A stretch of 64,000 nucleotides of DNA from Solanum dulcamara (Eukaryota > Streptophyta > Magnoliopsida > Solanales > Solanaceae), in NCBI RefSeq assembly GCF_947179165.1, contig NC_077238.1:36259793-36323792 (forward strand), in the 5' to 3' direction. The notes beneath the pieces were generated by a model that was given only the letters and a program-made list of their open reading frames with translations, ran no database searches and was not told the origin of the DNA. This document shows positions 1-11,500 of the stretch, in pieces (within the stretch, counting starts at the first letter, position 1; each line of letters starts with the position of its first letter). The position numbers were made by a program, and so were the translations under genes.

Positions 1-1296
1 GCGTGTGGCATAACATCTGTAGCAAGGGATTTCATTTATGCTATAGAAAGTGACTCCGCTACAACGTTAGTATTATAGCGGGATTGGGTCGCTATAGCAG
101 GGTTAGTCATAGTTTTTACAGAAAATTCTACTAAATCCCTCATTATTTTGTAAACACATTTTGGAAAAGAGGAAGGCGACCTTTGGCGGTTTTCAACCTA
201 TTTCCATCAATTTGATTTATGAAGGTATGTAAATTACTTCCCAAACTTGTACTTGATTCTTAGTCCTTAGAATTCTTAGTAGATGACCTTAGGGGAGGGT
301 TTGACATGAGTTAATGGTGGAAATCCCTGTTTTGGGTAGAATAATCATGAAATGGGCATGAGGTTGAGATTAAGTGGTAATACGACTATATTTATGTCAT
401 TGTCATTGATTATGTTATTTTATTAGTGTTTTATACCTAGAACAAGTTAGAATTCATAACAAGGGGATGACTCAGATTCAATAGCACTTTCAAGGCTTGA
501 TTCGAGGTAGGTGATGGTTGTTAGTTTTCTAAGTTATGTAATGTGTGCATGTTAATTGATTTATAGTATTACTTGTACAATGCATGCTAGGGAAAATATA
601 CGGGATGGGTGTGAAATAATATCATGTTGTCAATTTAATGCAATGAACTTGTATAATTTCCTTTTGGTTTTACAAGTGTGGTTGTTACATTATATGTGTG
701 ATTGTGTGTGGTCTGTGATTTCGTTGGCTCGAGAAAGTATAAATTATCAGTTGGCTTGGGTACTATACTTGGTACATATTATTAATTTATTTGGATACGA
801 TGCATGGTATGAGATATCATTTAGTTGGTTCGAGTACCATGACTGGGATTGGTTACTCTTTAGTTGGCCTAGATACCATGCCTAGTACATATTTGGTTGT
901 GTGCATGTGCGATTGCTTACATGTATGTTAGTTCCTTGACTAGACCAAGTATATGCTGATGTGATACTTTGGGACATTTTTCATGCAAAGGTTAAGTCGC
1001 GAAAGGTGTCTAGGAGTCTGATTGTATTGCTGACTTGGTTTATGACTTGTTTTGTGCATATATTATCTAGTATTTAGAAGGGGAGCCTTGGAGTAACTGG
1101 TAAAGTTGTTGCCATGTGACCAGGAGGTCACGGGTTCAAGCCTTGGAAACAACCTCTGGTAGAAATGTAAGGTAAGACTGCATACAATAAACCCTTGTGG
1201 TCAGGACTTTCCCTGGACCCCATGCATAGCGGGAGCTTTAGTGCACTGGGCTACCCTTATCTGGTATTTACTATTCTTTAGTTTCTTATTTACATT
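1..1296 (+). repeat. Element A 5' LTR, proximal part (left end outside window)
   Basis: This is non-coding, AT-rich LTR sequence with no credible gene. It reads into the distal LTR part at 3206-3690 once the nested solo LTR (1297-3205) is removed, and that part ends next to a primer binding site. A block at about 490-760 (GGTGATGGTTGT, then TGCAATGAA, then ACAAGTGTG) is recognisably shared in the same order with 8200-8400. Near 50-110 there are repeated GCTATAGC-type palindromes, and 735-895 holds a degenerate array of GGTACCAT-like units. The left boundary is not visible. The LTR call is inferred from position and shared blocks. Confidence 0.6.
1077..1256 (+). mobile_element. tRNA-derived SINE with 14-bp target site duplication
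   Basis: A short non-autonomous retroposon of about 180 bp with a tRNA-like head. The A-box-like motif TGGAGTAACTGG is at 1089-1100 and the B-box-like motif GGTTCAAGCCT at 1133-1143, in the spacing of an RNA polymerase III internal promoter. It is flanked by near-perfect direct repeats, TTATCTAGTATTTA (1063-1076) and TTATCTGGTATTTA (1257-1270), 13 of 14 matching, which is the signature of target-primed insertion. The body, including a CATAGCGGGAGCTT stretch near the 3' end, matches my memory of Solanaceae SINEs (SolS-type), but the subfamily is not assigned. It is inserted in the LTR of element A and would have borrowed LINE enzymes to move. Confidence 0.9.
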
Positions 1297-3205
1297 TGTA
1301 ACACTCTAAAAATTTCTAATCTAAGACCCGAACCATTCGTCATATGTGTATCGGATTGTACCAGGTGATTTCTAATTATTCATAGTTGTTAAGGTTAATT
1401 CTTTAGTGTACGAATAGATTTGGAGATGAATTAAGGTCACAAGAACCCTATAGCACAAAGTTGAGTTGAAAGCTTCTTTAAGGATTTCTCTTCGATCCAA
1501 GATCTTACTTGGGTCAACAAATAATTATATCTCCTAGAATATAAATAGTTATGGACATAAACTATTAGATTAAAAGTCTTTGAATCCTCTTTCCAAGTCA
1601 TCAAGTTTTCCTCATTTTTTGAGTTCGGAGTAAAAACTTATGACCGTTTTACTAGAGTCACTCCATCAGAGATTTTAGGACCTTAGTTTTACGGGTCCAA
1701 ACTGCGAGCTATAGAAATATCTACGGGCCTTAGATTAGGCTCGTGGAATGGGTTTAGAGAGTTGAAATTCTTGCCTATGTTCCACGGTATCGATCCACAA
1801 GCCTTGGATTATTTTATGCGTCATAAAAGGGTCCCTATACCCCATATGTTATCTATATATCATGTGTATATCATATTTTCCAAATTTTATACAATTGTTA
1901 TTTCATGTTTTTTCCTCACTTTTTACCCCTAGGTCGACTCCCACAGACCAAAAATGCTCTATTCAACCCTACTAACTCATGGTAAGTATTCTCCATGATT
2001 TAAAAACCTAATTTCTTGAATTTCTACAAGATTTTAACATAAAATTTTCTTCCTATCTCTAGTGAATATCAAGAATCAAATTCTTGGTATCAAGACTTGA
2101 TTTTGAAGCAATTCCATCGAGATCCTTCCTTACAAATCAAGGTAAGAATACTCTCATAATTTCCTAGTAATTATAACATATAATTATCTATCCTACGTAA
2201 GGATCTACCATCAAATCGTAGGACTTTCAAGAAACGAATCCAAGAATTTAAAGAAAGAGTTTCTTGATCGTTGTTCTTCAAATTAGGATTCTTCTTCAAG
2301 ATTTATGGAGTGTTTAAGGTATGTAAGGATAATCACAGTGTTGGATTGAGTTTTTTCTCGCACCCTATATCTAAATTTAGTCAATAAAAGATTCATCTAG
2401 GGTTCTAACCAAAGTTTGTTGAGTTTTTAAATTGAGATATTATTCGTTTAATTGCATTTTTAGTATTGTTGTATTAGTATTATTGAGTATATGTCCCTCT
2501 ATATTCAAATCCTAATTTCTGTTGAAGTTATAGTTTATGTCATTATTTCTAGTATTCAATATTGCTGCATATTTTTCAGTTATATAGCTTTGAGGTTTTT
2601 CATTACACTTGTATTAGTTTACTTTCATTCAAGATATTTTTAGTATTTCGCTCAGCATGAGTATTTAGTTTAGTTTAGTATTTTCATTCAAATTTATTAC
2701 ATACCATACATTCCATTACTGATGTCATTCAATGATGCATTATCTTATGGTGTAGATTCTCGTACTCATGATTCAGACACTTCAATAAGATCTCTTTCCA
2801 TCAATAGTTGATGAGACCTCCTCATTTTCAGAGGGCTCCAGTTTAGCTAATTAAGTTCATCAAATTTGAGTCATTTAGAGGAGCAGGTAGTCGTGGGTCT
2901 TGTTCCAGCACCTATCTCAATTTAGTAAAGGCTTTATGAACAAACTTAGTGAGCTAGTTCAGTTTATTTATTCTAATGTTTTGAACATTATTACTATTTA
3001 TATTAAGAGCTATCTTTAGACTTTGCATAAATTAAGATTGAGATACTTTGAGTTTTGCATAAATGTTTTAAAGGTTCTCTTTACAATATTTTTGCATGTA
3101 TATTTAGTCTTTAGTTAAGTAGTCAACTAGGCCAAGGGTTAACTTGGGACCAACAATGATTCACAAGTGTCGACCGCGTCCAAGGTGTAGGCTCGGGGTG
3201 TGACA
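1297..3205 (+). mobile_element. Solo LTR (1.9 kb), target duplication ACATT
   Basis: The segment starts TGTAACACTC and ends GGGTGTGACA, and is flanked on both sides by the same five bases, ACATT (1292-1296 and 3206-3210). No internal region or second LTR is present, so this is a solo LTR left by recombination between the two LTRs of a former element. It is related to the LTR at 53722-56165: both share a block with TCTCCTA, then CCTCTTTCCAA, then TTTTGAGTT, and later GTATGTAAGGATAA followed by a TTGGATTGAG block. It therefore belongs to the same superfamily as element G. It has no coding potential. Confidence 0.92.
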
Positions 3206-3690
3206 ACATTCATACATTTGGAACTAACAAATGATCCTACTAGCACACTGTGGATTTTGTGTACTAATATTGTACTTGATCTTTCTTTGTTGAGTATAAT
3301 GAAAATTCAGGTGGCTACTTCACGACCTCAATTGTGAGACCTCTGTTACTTGAATCTAAGGGTAAACTACTTTTATTTACTACTATTGTACTTGATCTTT
3401 GTTAGTCCATATGGTTCAGACTTGAACTATTTAGATATGTTAGAATTATGTTTTCTTGTTTGGGGTTTCATACCGTTATTCTAGACAATATAGAGTTTCA
3501 GTACAATACTTTCAGGTTCAAGGGTGAGTATTTTTGCAGGTATTTTATGATAATGAATTTTGTTTATGGGAAATTAATCTTTTATTATTTTAAGTTGTTA
3601 TCATAGTTGTTGGTTAGTTATGGTTGGCAGTTAGTTCTCCTATTGGGGGAATAGTGTGAGTATCACTTATGGTGGTCTAGCTTATGATCA
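3206..3690 (+). repeat. Element A 5' LTR, distal part
   Basis: This continues the LTR interrupted at 1296. It ends in ATGATCA, a decayed form of the usual TGACA end, four bases before a primer binding site. It contains no open frame of note. Confidence 0.6.
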
Positions 3691-3693
3691 AGT

Positions 3694-3706
3694 TAGTATC
3701 AAAGCC
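3694..3706 (+). other. Primer binding site of element A (initiator tRNA-Met type)
   Basis: TAGTATCAAAGCC differs at two positions from TGGTATCAGAGCC, which pairs with the 3' end of initiator tRNA-Met and primes minus-strand synthesis in many gypsy elements. It lies directly downstream of the LTR end and fixes the element's orientation as +. Confidence 0.75.
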
Positions 3707-3904
3707 CTAGATTTGTTGATCTTATTGTTCCCAAGTGAACTTAGAGAGTTTTGTGGAACGGTATGGATATTCAGATATTTCCACACTTTTCTTTGAGAGG
3801 CTACAAAGTTTAAAAAACTATCTCCTTTTTATTTCTTTGTACTATAACTTGATTCCAATTGGTATGTAACTTTATTCACTCTTTTGTTCACAGAGGGTTG
3901 GTAC

Positions 3905-4990
3905 TAGACTAAAAAATGCAAGGGCAGTATCTCCAATTATAGAACCGGTAGTGTAGGGCGAGACAGAGGTAGAGGGAGAGCCATACCCACAGGGTTGGAG
4001 CTTGGGCAGCTACTTAGACTAAACATACGACCTCTCCTCCACTCCACGATCATGTAGCAGAGGAGGTTGTGATAGAGGATAAGGATACATTGAGTTAATC
4101 TTGGAGTGAAATGAGAAGTTACATAACCCAGGCATTATGTAGTGGCATGGGGCAGAGTTTTTGACTTTTCAGCTATAAGCTAAGTAGTGGTGGAGAGCTC
4201 ATCTGGTGTATAGATCCCTAGTCTTGCAACCACTATTCAGGACTAAGTTCATGAAATTTTTCTAGATAAGTATATGCCTTTTACTTTGAGAGATCATAAG
4301 AAAGATGAATTTCTGTCCCTTTTTGAGCAGGGCAATACGCAGTTGCAACCTAGGAGGCTTAGTTTCATGCTTTGTCCCATTATGCTACTCAGTTGCTAGG
4401 AACAAAGGAGGAGAGGATCCGATTGTATGTTAAGGGACTGAACATTGATTTCTAGGTTTAATATGTGCACATGACTTTGGTAGAGAAGAACATTAATGAG
4501 GTGACATACTATATGAAGAAATTGGAAGGAGTTAGGAAGGTTGGGCAAGCCAATACATTGGCTAAGAGGTCCAAGCATGTAGGCAGATTTAGTGGTTCCT
4601 ATTCCAAGGGTTCTGGTGATTAGGTATTTTCAGCTCATCTAGTTCAGTCGAATTTTACTCCTTCAACAAATGGTTATTCAAAGTCCCATATCACTCTCTA
4701 TATTAGGGTGGTTAAGAAACTTCTTATTTGTTAGTCTGTAGGCCCTCACTTGACCGAGTATGTTTTGATTATGGTGAGCAAGGATACTTTAAGAGGGAAT
4801 TCCCTCACAGTAAGTTAGGTGGTCAGATACATTAATAGGTAAAGGCTGTGGTACCAGAAGGTGGAGCTGGTAATGGCAGAGGACGTCCATAGGGTTGGCG
4901 ATCTAGTAATCAAAAATGGAAATACGGGAAAGGGAGCAGTATAGGGGTTGCCCATGATGATGATAGGCTCAGTGTTATGCCTTCTTGGGC
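3905..4990 (+). pseudogene. gag remnant with destroyed zinc knuckle
   Basis: A start-like stretch near 3905-3935 encodes TRLKNARAVS, typical of the N-terminus of this gag group. At about 4256-4335 the frame reads FLDKYMPFTLRDHKKDEF, matching the capsid core of Retrotrans_gag proteins, and near 4405 EERIRLYVKGL continues it. At about 4753-4806 the nucleocapsid knuckle reads VCFDYGEQGYFKREFPH. Only the first of the four CCHC metal ligands survives; the others have become Y, Y and F. Many stops interrupt the frame. This was the structural polyprotein that packages the element RNA. Confidence 0.8.
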
Positions 4991-5034
4991 AGGTATGAAG
5001 CTAAGGCGTCTGACGTGGTGATAATATGTATTAT

Positions 5035-5440
5035 TCTTGTCTGTGACTGCATGGCTTCTATTCTAATTGATCCAGGTTCTATTTATTCCTACATATCTGT
5101 TAATTTTCCTTGTGTCCTCTTAACTTGAATTGTTAAATTCTTGATGCCTCATTCATGTTTCTACCTTAGTTGGAGAGTTTGTAGTATGACCCATATGTAC
5201 CGCTTATGCTCTATGATGTTTGTGGGTTTCCATTCTTGAATAGACTTGGTCATTCTGGATAAGGTAGATTTCAATATGATATTGGGCATGACTTGGTTGT
5301 CTTCTTATATTTTTGTGCAAAATTATAACACTAAGACATTAACTCTAGAAATCTCGGGTTGGGATAATTTAGAGTGGTTGTTTTTTTTATTTGTCTCATC
5401 TTTGAGTTATCACTTTGGTGTCCCCTTCTCTTGAGTCAAT
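5035..5440 (+). pseudogene. Retropepsin-like protease remnant
   Basis: The active-site loop is visible at 5063-5080 as LIDPGS followed by IYSYIS. Downstream, the frame from 5246 reads VDFNMILGMTWLSSY, the conserved flap-distal block of gypsy proteases. The catalytic D is retained, but the frame is interrupted between the two blocks. It lies directly upstream of the RT remnant, as expected for a gag-pol polyprotein. Confidence 0.8.
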
Positions 5441-5450
5441 GTCTATAGTT

Positions 5451-6300
5451 TCAGAGTTTCAGAAGGTATTTCCTACAGACTTACTTGGTATGCATCCAAA
5501 TAGGGATATTGATTATTGTATAGATTTGGAATCAGGCATTCACCCAATCTCTCCTCCTTTTTATTATATGGCTCCAACAAATTTGAGGGAACTTAAGAAT
5601 AAACTTCAAGAACTCTTAGATAAATGATTCATTCATCCTAGTTCTTCACCTTTTGTTGCTCCTATATTATTAATGAAAAAGAAAAATGCTAGTATGAGAA
5701 TGTGCATAGACTACATATAATTAAATAAGGTTACTATTCAGAATAAGTACCCTTTACCTCACATAGATGACCTCTTTAACTAGTTGTAGAGGGCTTCAGT
5801 GTTCTAAAAGATTAACTTGAGGTTAGGGTACCATCAGTTAAAGATTAGGCCTAAGGATATATTTAAAATAATCTTTAGGACTTGATATGGGTATTATGAG
5901 TTCTTGGTAATGTCATTTTAGTTGACTAATGCACCGGGAGCTTTTGTAAGCTTGATGAATGGAGTTTCCAAATAATTCTTGCATTCCTTCTTGAACGTGT
6001 ATATACATGATATCTTAATCTACTCAAGAGTAGGGAAGATCATATAGATCACCTTCGTATTATTATGGGTAACTTAGGGAAACTAAAATTCTATGTTTTC
6101 CAAGTGTGAATTTTAGTTGTTTTCAATTGCCTTCTAAAGGAATGTGGTCTCAAAAAAGGGGTGATGGTAATCCCTAAAATATTGAGGCAGTAAAAAATTT
6201 GGTCCAGCCTAGCATTGTGATATCAGTTAGGAGCTTTTTGGGTCTTTCTAGCTACTATCACAGGTTTGTTAAGAAATTTTCCTCTATTGATATGCATTTG
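5451..6300 (+). pseudogene. Reverse transcriptase remnant, catalytic D lost
   Basis: The stretch 5460-5625 encodes the entry segment of gypsy RT (EFQKVFPTDLLGMHP, then DIDYCIDLE, MAPTNLRELKNKLQELLDK). The finger and palm blocks follow in frame pieces. At about 5997-6026 the polymerase motif, normally an x-x-D-D-I-L sequence, reads VYIHDILIYS, so the first of the two catalytic aspartates is histidine. Stops occur at several points. The thumb or connection block (RSFLG-SSYYHRFV type) is at about 6230-6290. It is dead. Confidence 0.85.
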
Positions 6301-6800
6301 ACAAGATTGACTCAGAAGGAGGACCATTCGTAGGGTCTAACCAGTGTGAGGAGAGCATCTAAAATCTCAAGACGCTCTTGACCACGACTCTTATCCTGAC
6401 ATTGTCCGTGAAAGGTAAGGATTTTATTATTTATTATGATGCTTCACATTCTATCTTAGGTGATGTGTTGATACAGAACAGAAATATCATAACTTATACT
6501 TCAATCCAGTTTAAGATTCATGACAGGAAAGTTGGAAGCGGTAGTGTTTTCCCTCAAGATATGGCGATACTATCTCTATGATGTCAAGTGTGAAGTGCTT
6601 ATAAATTATCGTAGTTTGTTGCATGTGTTTACTCAAAAGATTTGAATATGAGACAAAGGAGATGGATGTAGTTATTGAAGAATTATGATATGACCAATCA
6701 GTGCCAATATGGTGACAAACACATTGAGTTGGAAAATAGTTAGCATGGGTAGTTTGGCGTTCTTGGGGGTGTCTAAGCGACCCTTGGCTAGAGGGATTCA
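6301..6800 (+). pseudogene. RNase H remnant
   Basis: The frame at 6378-6581 reads TTTLILTLSVKGKDFIIYYDASHS, the start of the gypsy RNase H domain with its first catalytic D. The later block with LLHVFTQK and the histidine-rich end continue in other frames to about 6740. The stretch from 6709 (SWKIVSMGSLAFLGVSKRPL) is the linker towards integrase. Confidence 0.82.
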
Positions 6801-6959
6801 GAATATAGAATCTAAGTTCATGCAATTAGGGATTTTAGAAAAGGGTGGAGTATTATCCAGTATTGAGGTCAAGCCCACATTTATTGAGGAAATAAAGGCT
6901 AAAAACTTGAGGAGTAGCAATTCAAGAAGTCTAGATCAAGGTGATGTCTAGGGAGGCTT

Positions 6960-8103
6960 TAGACGCCACACTCGACGTAGGTGGGATGCTTAATATTAGA
7001 GGGAAAATTTATGTTCCTTGAGTTACTAACTTGATTCAGAATGTGTTGGTAGAATCTCATGGTTTGTGATATTTTATTCCTCTAGGTGTAATCAAGAAGT
7101 CATGGGACTTGAGGCGACTCTATTGATGGCTTGGAATGAAGAGGGACATATCTGAATATGTGGCTAAGTGTTAGAATTATCAAAAGGTAAAATATGAGCA
7201 TTAAAGTCCTATAGATGTTTTTCATAGAATGCCGATTCTGAAGTGAAAGTGAGAAAGGATAGTCATGGACTTCGTGGTGGGACTTTCTAAGACCTTGGAG
7301 AAGTATGAATCCATATGGATCATTATGGGAAAGATGAATAAATCAGCCCACATCATTCCAATAAGAGTGGATTACAACTCCAACTAGTTGGCTAAGATAT
7401 ATGTTAAGGAGATAGTGAGATTGCATGGGTGTCCCTTAAAGAGGTATGCGGTTTACTTCTAAGTTCTTGGGTAAGTTGCATGAAGAGTTGGGTACTTAAC
7501 TTACCTTCAGCACAACCTTTTATCCTTAGATGGATGGTCAGTCAGAAATGACAATTCAAGTGTTGGAAGACATGTTGAGAGCATGTGTGATTGACTTTGG
7601 GGGCCATTGGAATCAGTTCTTACTCATATGTGAATTCTCTTACAACAACATATATCACTCCAACATAGATATAGAACTATTTAAGGTACTCTATAGAAGG
7701 GGATGTAGATCTCCTATTGGGTGGTTTTAGGCCAGTGATGTGAAACATTTGGGATTTGATTTTTTAAGGGAAGCTCTGGAAAACCACACTATTGGTAGCC
7801 CAGAGCAGGTAAAAAGAGTATGTGGATCGCAAGGGTAGGGACATGGAATTTCAAGTTGGTGAGCAGGTTCTATTGAAAGTATCACCAATGAAAGGAGTCA
7901 TGAGGTTTGGAAATAAGGGTAAGCTTATCCCTCGACATATCATTCCATTTGAGGTTCTTGATAGTGTGGGGCTGGTAGCTTATAGGTTAGCACTGCCGCT
8001 CAGTTTATCTGGAGTCCAACTAGTGTTTCATATATATATGCTGAAGAGGTATCATGATGATGGCTCTCAGGTTCCTGATCGTTACCTTGAGTTTTCTTAT
8101 TGA
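6960..8103 (+). pseudogene. Integrase remnant with GPY/F-like module
   Basis: The N-terminal zinc-binding region lies at about 7000-7200, and its last CxxC has become CxxY. The core starts near 7264 (MDFVVGLSKTLEKYESIW). The first catalytic D of the D,D,E triad, normally in a VVDRLTK context, is G (IIMGKMNK at about 7318-7341). The segment 7530-7730 encodes MDGQSEMTIQVLEDMLRAC, with the region of the third acidic residue, then the SYNNIYHSN block. The segment 7822-8103 carries LLKVSPMKGVMRFG and the GPY/F-like segment ending MLKRYHDDG. No chromodomain follows. Confidence 0.87.
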
Positions 8104-9815
8104 GGTAGTTTAGTAGTAATGGTAAGGTTAAATATTAGGATGAATCATGAGGATTATGGAGATCATGGGTAAAAGAATGATTGGGAAGGGTTTTATCCAT
8201 AGTCATAGGTGATGGTTGTGTTTTTGTCTTTTATGTGTTATGTGTTTGTTAACTACTTCATTAGTTTTGGATGCATGATATATGATTGGGAAAAAGGAAA
8301 GAACATGAATTGAAGTGGCATTGATGTTCAAATTGCATGCAATGAATATGCTACTTGATTGTACAAGTGTGATTGTTATTCATTGTGATTAGTGATTGTG
8401 CTGTACGTTTGATGATTTGGATCAAGTATCATGCCAGTACGTATTATTATTGGATCAGCTACCACTCTGGTATATATTATGGTTGGATCGGGTACCACAC
8501 CGATACATATTAATATTAGATTGGGTACCATACCGTTACACTATTAATAGGAACATATACCACATCGGTACACTAATAACTTATGTGTGGGTTCCATGAC
8601 TGAACCATATTTACTTTTTCTTGATGTAGTTATTATATGTTGGATCATGAGCAGTCAGGATCTGTGCTTAAATACTGGGATGGTTCTTGTGTAGACCATG
8701 GTTTGCATTGTTAAACACATACACTATGTCTTAAGGATCCTTGGTGGTCTAAATTTTGTAAAGGTGTGAGAAATAGGGTATGATTTGTTATAATGGTGTG
8801 GAACATGTAACTGTGAATGTTAGGTTCAAGTCATGCTTCTATTAGTGGTTATAATTGTAGGCTACCATCTTACTAAATTATTGTTACCTATTCATAGTTT
8901 GTATAACTAGAGCATAGTTAAACTAGGAGGTGGAAGCATGGTGGTCTTGTTCACTAGATTGCACTAGTTGTAGGTATGGGGGGGCGGGGTCGAGGATATA
9001 TCTGATAGAGGAAATTGAGTCATTATGGTTGAGATGAGTATAGTTGACTGGTTCCTAGGGTTAGTAGTGGTCTTGTATTTGGAGAAACCTCTGTGTGATA
9101 AAAGGGTTAGATTATCATATAACATGGGGGTGTGATGGATTAATGTTAGAGTTGGGAGCGGAGAAGTCAGGAAGCTAAGAATAGAAGCGTACTTGTTATG
9201 GGTAGTGTTTCCAAAATAGTAAGGGCTTGGTGACAAGGTTTGGAGTGTATAATTATCATATTGCATGCTTTCTCTTGTCTATTTACATGATATTATTGTG
9301 TTGGGTTTGGGTCACCGATGATATCTATCAGTACATATTGTTTGTACTGATATTACTCATTATATACTGCTTGGCATAGTCTGATTGCAGGATCAATAAT
9401 GTTTCTTTGGTGAAGATGTCGCTGATCTCCAACAACTTTTACTCCTCTGTTCCTATGATGGAAGAAGTGCCCATTTATTTTGTGTCAGTTTACTCTTAAT
9501 AACTCTTGTACCTGTTAAGACTAGTTCCTTGGAGGTAATTCAGTGATATTTTGAAAGAATGTTTTATTGTCCTTGGGGGAAATTCTGTGATATTTTTAAA
9601 GAATGTTTTATTTTTCCGTTAGAAGGATTTGATTGTATTTCTTTTCAAGGTTGAAATAAAAGTTAAAGATGAAACTCTCTCCTTATTGTCTATAAAGGTT
9701 AGTATGTTTTTTTTTACTTATTTCACATGACCTATTTCTTAAAATGGGTAGAAGGGTTCTTCTATATAAGAGTTTGAGTAGGTGTATGAACGGTTCGGTG
9801 GATTGGATCATGATA
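8104..9815 (+). repeat. Diverged LTR remnant, right end next to a second primer binding site
   Basis: There is no coding signal. Blocks at 8200-8400 match the element A LTR at about 490-760 in the same order, and both contain a nearby array of GGTACCA-type units. However, the right ends differ (GATCATGATA here, ATGATCA at 3690). The junction with element A near 8104-8190 shows no polypurine tract or TG start, so this is probably a 5'-truncated LTR of a related element whose 3' end is at 9815. Confidence 0.5.
8419..8585 (+). repeat. 33-bp tandem array in LTR remnant
   Basis: About five head-to-tail units start at 8419, 8452, 8485, 8518 and about 8553. Each has the pattern GGATC, then a GTACCA-type core, then a TACATATTA-type tail. 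The first three units are exactly 33 bp. Identity drops in the last two. Confidence 0.8.
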
Positions 9816-9818
9816 ATT

Positions 9819-9832
9819 TGATATCAGAGCCC
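9819..9832 (+). other. Primer binding site of element H (tRNA-Met type)
   Basis: TGATATCAGAGCCC follows the LTR end GATCATGATA at 9815 after a 3-base spacer. One base differs from the usual TGGTATCAGAGCC. It marks the sequence to its right as the start of an internal region. Confidence 0.7.
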
Positions 9833-11500
9833 AAGTTACCAGTCTCATAGTATAAGAGCAAATGTCAAATAAAATTCTGTGGATGGGTGTATTAACATCC
9901 ACATCTAATCTTCAGAAAGCTTTGAAGCATTTTAGGAAGTCATTTCATTTTTTTCTACCCCTTCATGTGGTCTGTCACTTGTGGTATAGATTGAGTATAA
10001 TTTGTGTCTCTAGATTCTAATTAGTATCTCAATGAAGTAAACCAAATTCGTTGTCATGGCTGAAGGAATACAAGAAAGGGTTAGAGGTTGTGTAGATGAA
10101 TGGATGATCTTCTAATGGTCATTCATGAGGAAAAATAATTAAAAATTATTGATTGTGACTTGATTTGGTGATAAGGCTTGATATGGTAGTTATATGCAGG
10201 AGGTTACCTGATTAAATGTAAATGTGTGAGTACTTTGTTGAATGCCTGAAAGTATGTGAGATACGATTGCTTGAGTTTCTGTGAAATTATGGTCAGAAAA
10301 GGGTCATAACTTGATTATGTGTGATGACTTAGTGATAGATTACTATGTGATTATGCGATAATTAATTCTCTGGTGTGTGCATGATTTTTTTTGTAATTAA
10401 AGAATGCTAAGTGATATTGGTATGATGTTGTGTACGATATTTTGATGTACAACACTTAGTTTGGCCCGTGGATATAAATGTAGGCTTTATTCATTTCAAG
10501 GGACGACAATGATCTCAGGGAATTGCGGAAAAGGAAGATCTCACAGGAAATTAGTTTTCTAGAATTGACCCTTTTAGGGCCGCCATAATAGGAGAATCTC
10601 ACTATCTAGTAGCTGTAAGTTAGTGTAGTATGAGAGGAATGTGAGGATGTGCATGTTTAGTACTAGTGACAAAGCTTTAATTTTAGAAGAGCATTGTGAA
10701 AAAGGGATAGTACTATGAGAGTGATAGTGTTGGTTTTGAGATTTGCTCTAGTAGGCTTGGCCTAGCATATGTGAAAAATTAAGATATTGACTTGCAAGAA
10801 GTGTGATGCTATGAGTGCAGTGTATGTGACTCTTAGATAAAAATTGTGAAATATGGCTAAGTCATTAGGTAAGAAGACGCTTAAGATGTGTATCCGAGAT
10901 AGTATATAGTTGTATGAGGCTCTAAGTTTATGATTTGCTCTTGGTGCCTAGTTAGTATCTGTTAGTTTCCAATGGGGAGAAGGTTAAGGTAGTATATGTT
11001 AGGAGTTATATCTTATATAGTATCCATAAGAATTTGGTCGAAGGGTTTAGGTATAGATGGTGATAAATATCTTGTTATAGTTCAAGTTTCCTTCAACTAA
11101 GTTAGGAATATGTGAACCTAGAAGATGAGTGTTAGCAGGCTAACGAGAAGAGGTTAGATTATAAGAGTTGTAGAAAGTAGATGTGTACGCCAATAATAGC
11201 AACAAGTATAGAAAGATTCGTAAAAGATAGAAAAAAGTTAAGGGAAGTATCGTAGAATGAGACCCTAGTAGAGGTTTGTAATCTTCGGGTATTGTATAAC
11301 TGGAGAGTTTAAGTGTTCTCATAAATAGTGATACTTTGTAGTGTGGAGCAGTGTGCTCATAGCTAATTATAGAGAATCAATCTGCAGGCTCAAGGTAGTG
11401 GCCTTCGATCTAAGGGGGAATGATAAGGTAATGAGCCAAAGTGAGTCTTGAGTTTTAAGAAGTGATGAGTTGACCAGAATGAGACATCGGTGTTATGTGT
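9833..11500 (+). mobile_element. Non-coding internal region of element H, truncated
   Basis: These 1.7 kb follow a primer binding site but contain no frame resembling gag or pol on either strand. The sequence is AT-rich and stop-rich, with T- and G-rich sense wording. It ends where homology to the LTR of element G begins, near 11500, so the rest of element H appears to be lost. I cannot name its lineage. Confidence 0.45.

Larger units (their letters stand above)
3691..8103 (+). mobile_element. Element A internal region: decayed chromovirus-like Ty3/gypsy
   Basis: Remnants of gag, PR, RT, RH and INT follow each other in gypsy order on the + strand over 4.4 kb, with many stops and frameshifts. 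Wording such as the protease GMTWLS block, the RT entry segment and the integrase C-terminal block fits the Tekay/Del group of chromoviruses as I remember it. The lineage call is tentative because the chromodomain tail is not visible: the last frame stops at 8103, shortly after the integrase C-terminal module. The element cannot be active. Confidence 0.88.

Noticed and set aside
556..885. 109-codon frame at the window start
   Set aside because: It is rich in W, Y and C, covers a degenerate repeat, and resembles nothing known. The region is LTR sequence.
1077..1256. Host tRNA gene
   Set aside because: The A- and B-box-like motifs are there, but no cloverleaf can be formed with a proper acceptor stem, and the unit is 180 bp with a target duplication. 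It is a SINE.
1..9815. LTR pair of one intact element A (1-3690 and 8104-9815)
   Set aside because: Some blocks are shared, but the right ends differ and the second is followed by a primer binding site, which a 3' LTR should not have. I treat them as related but separate.
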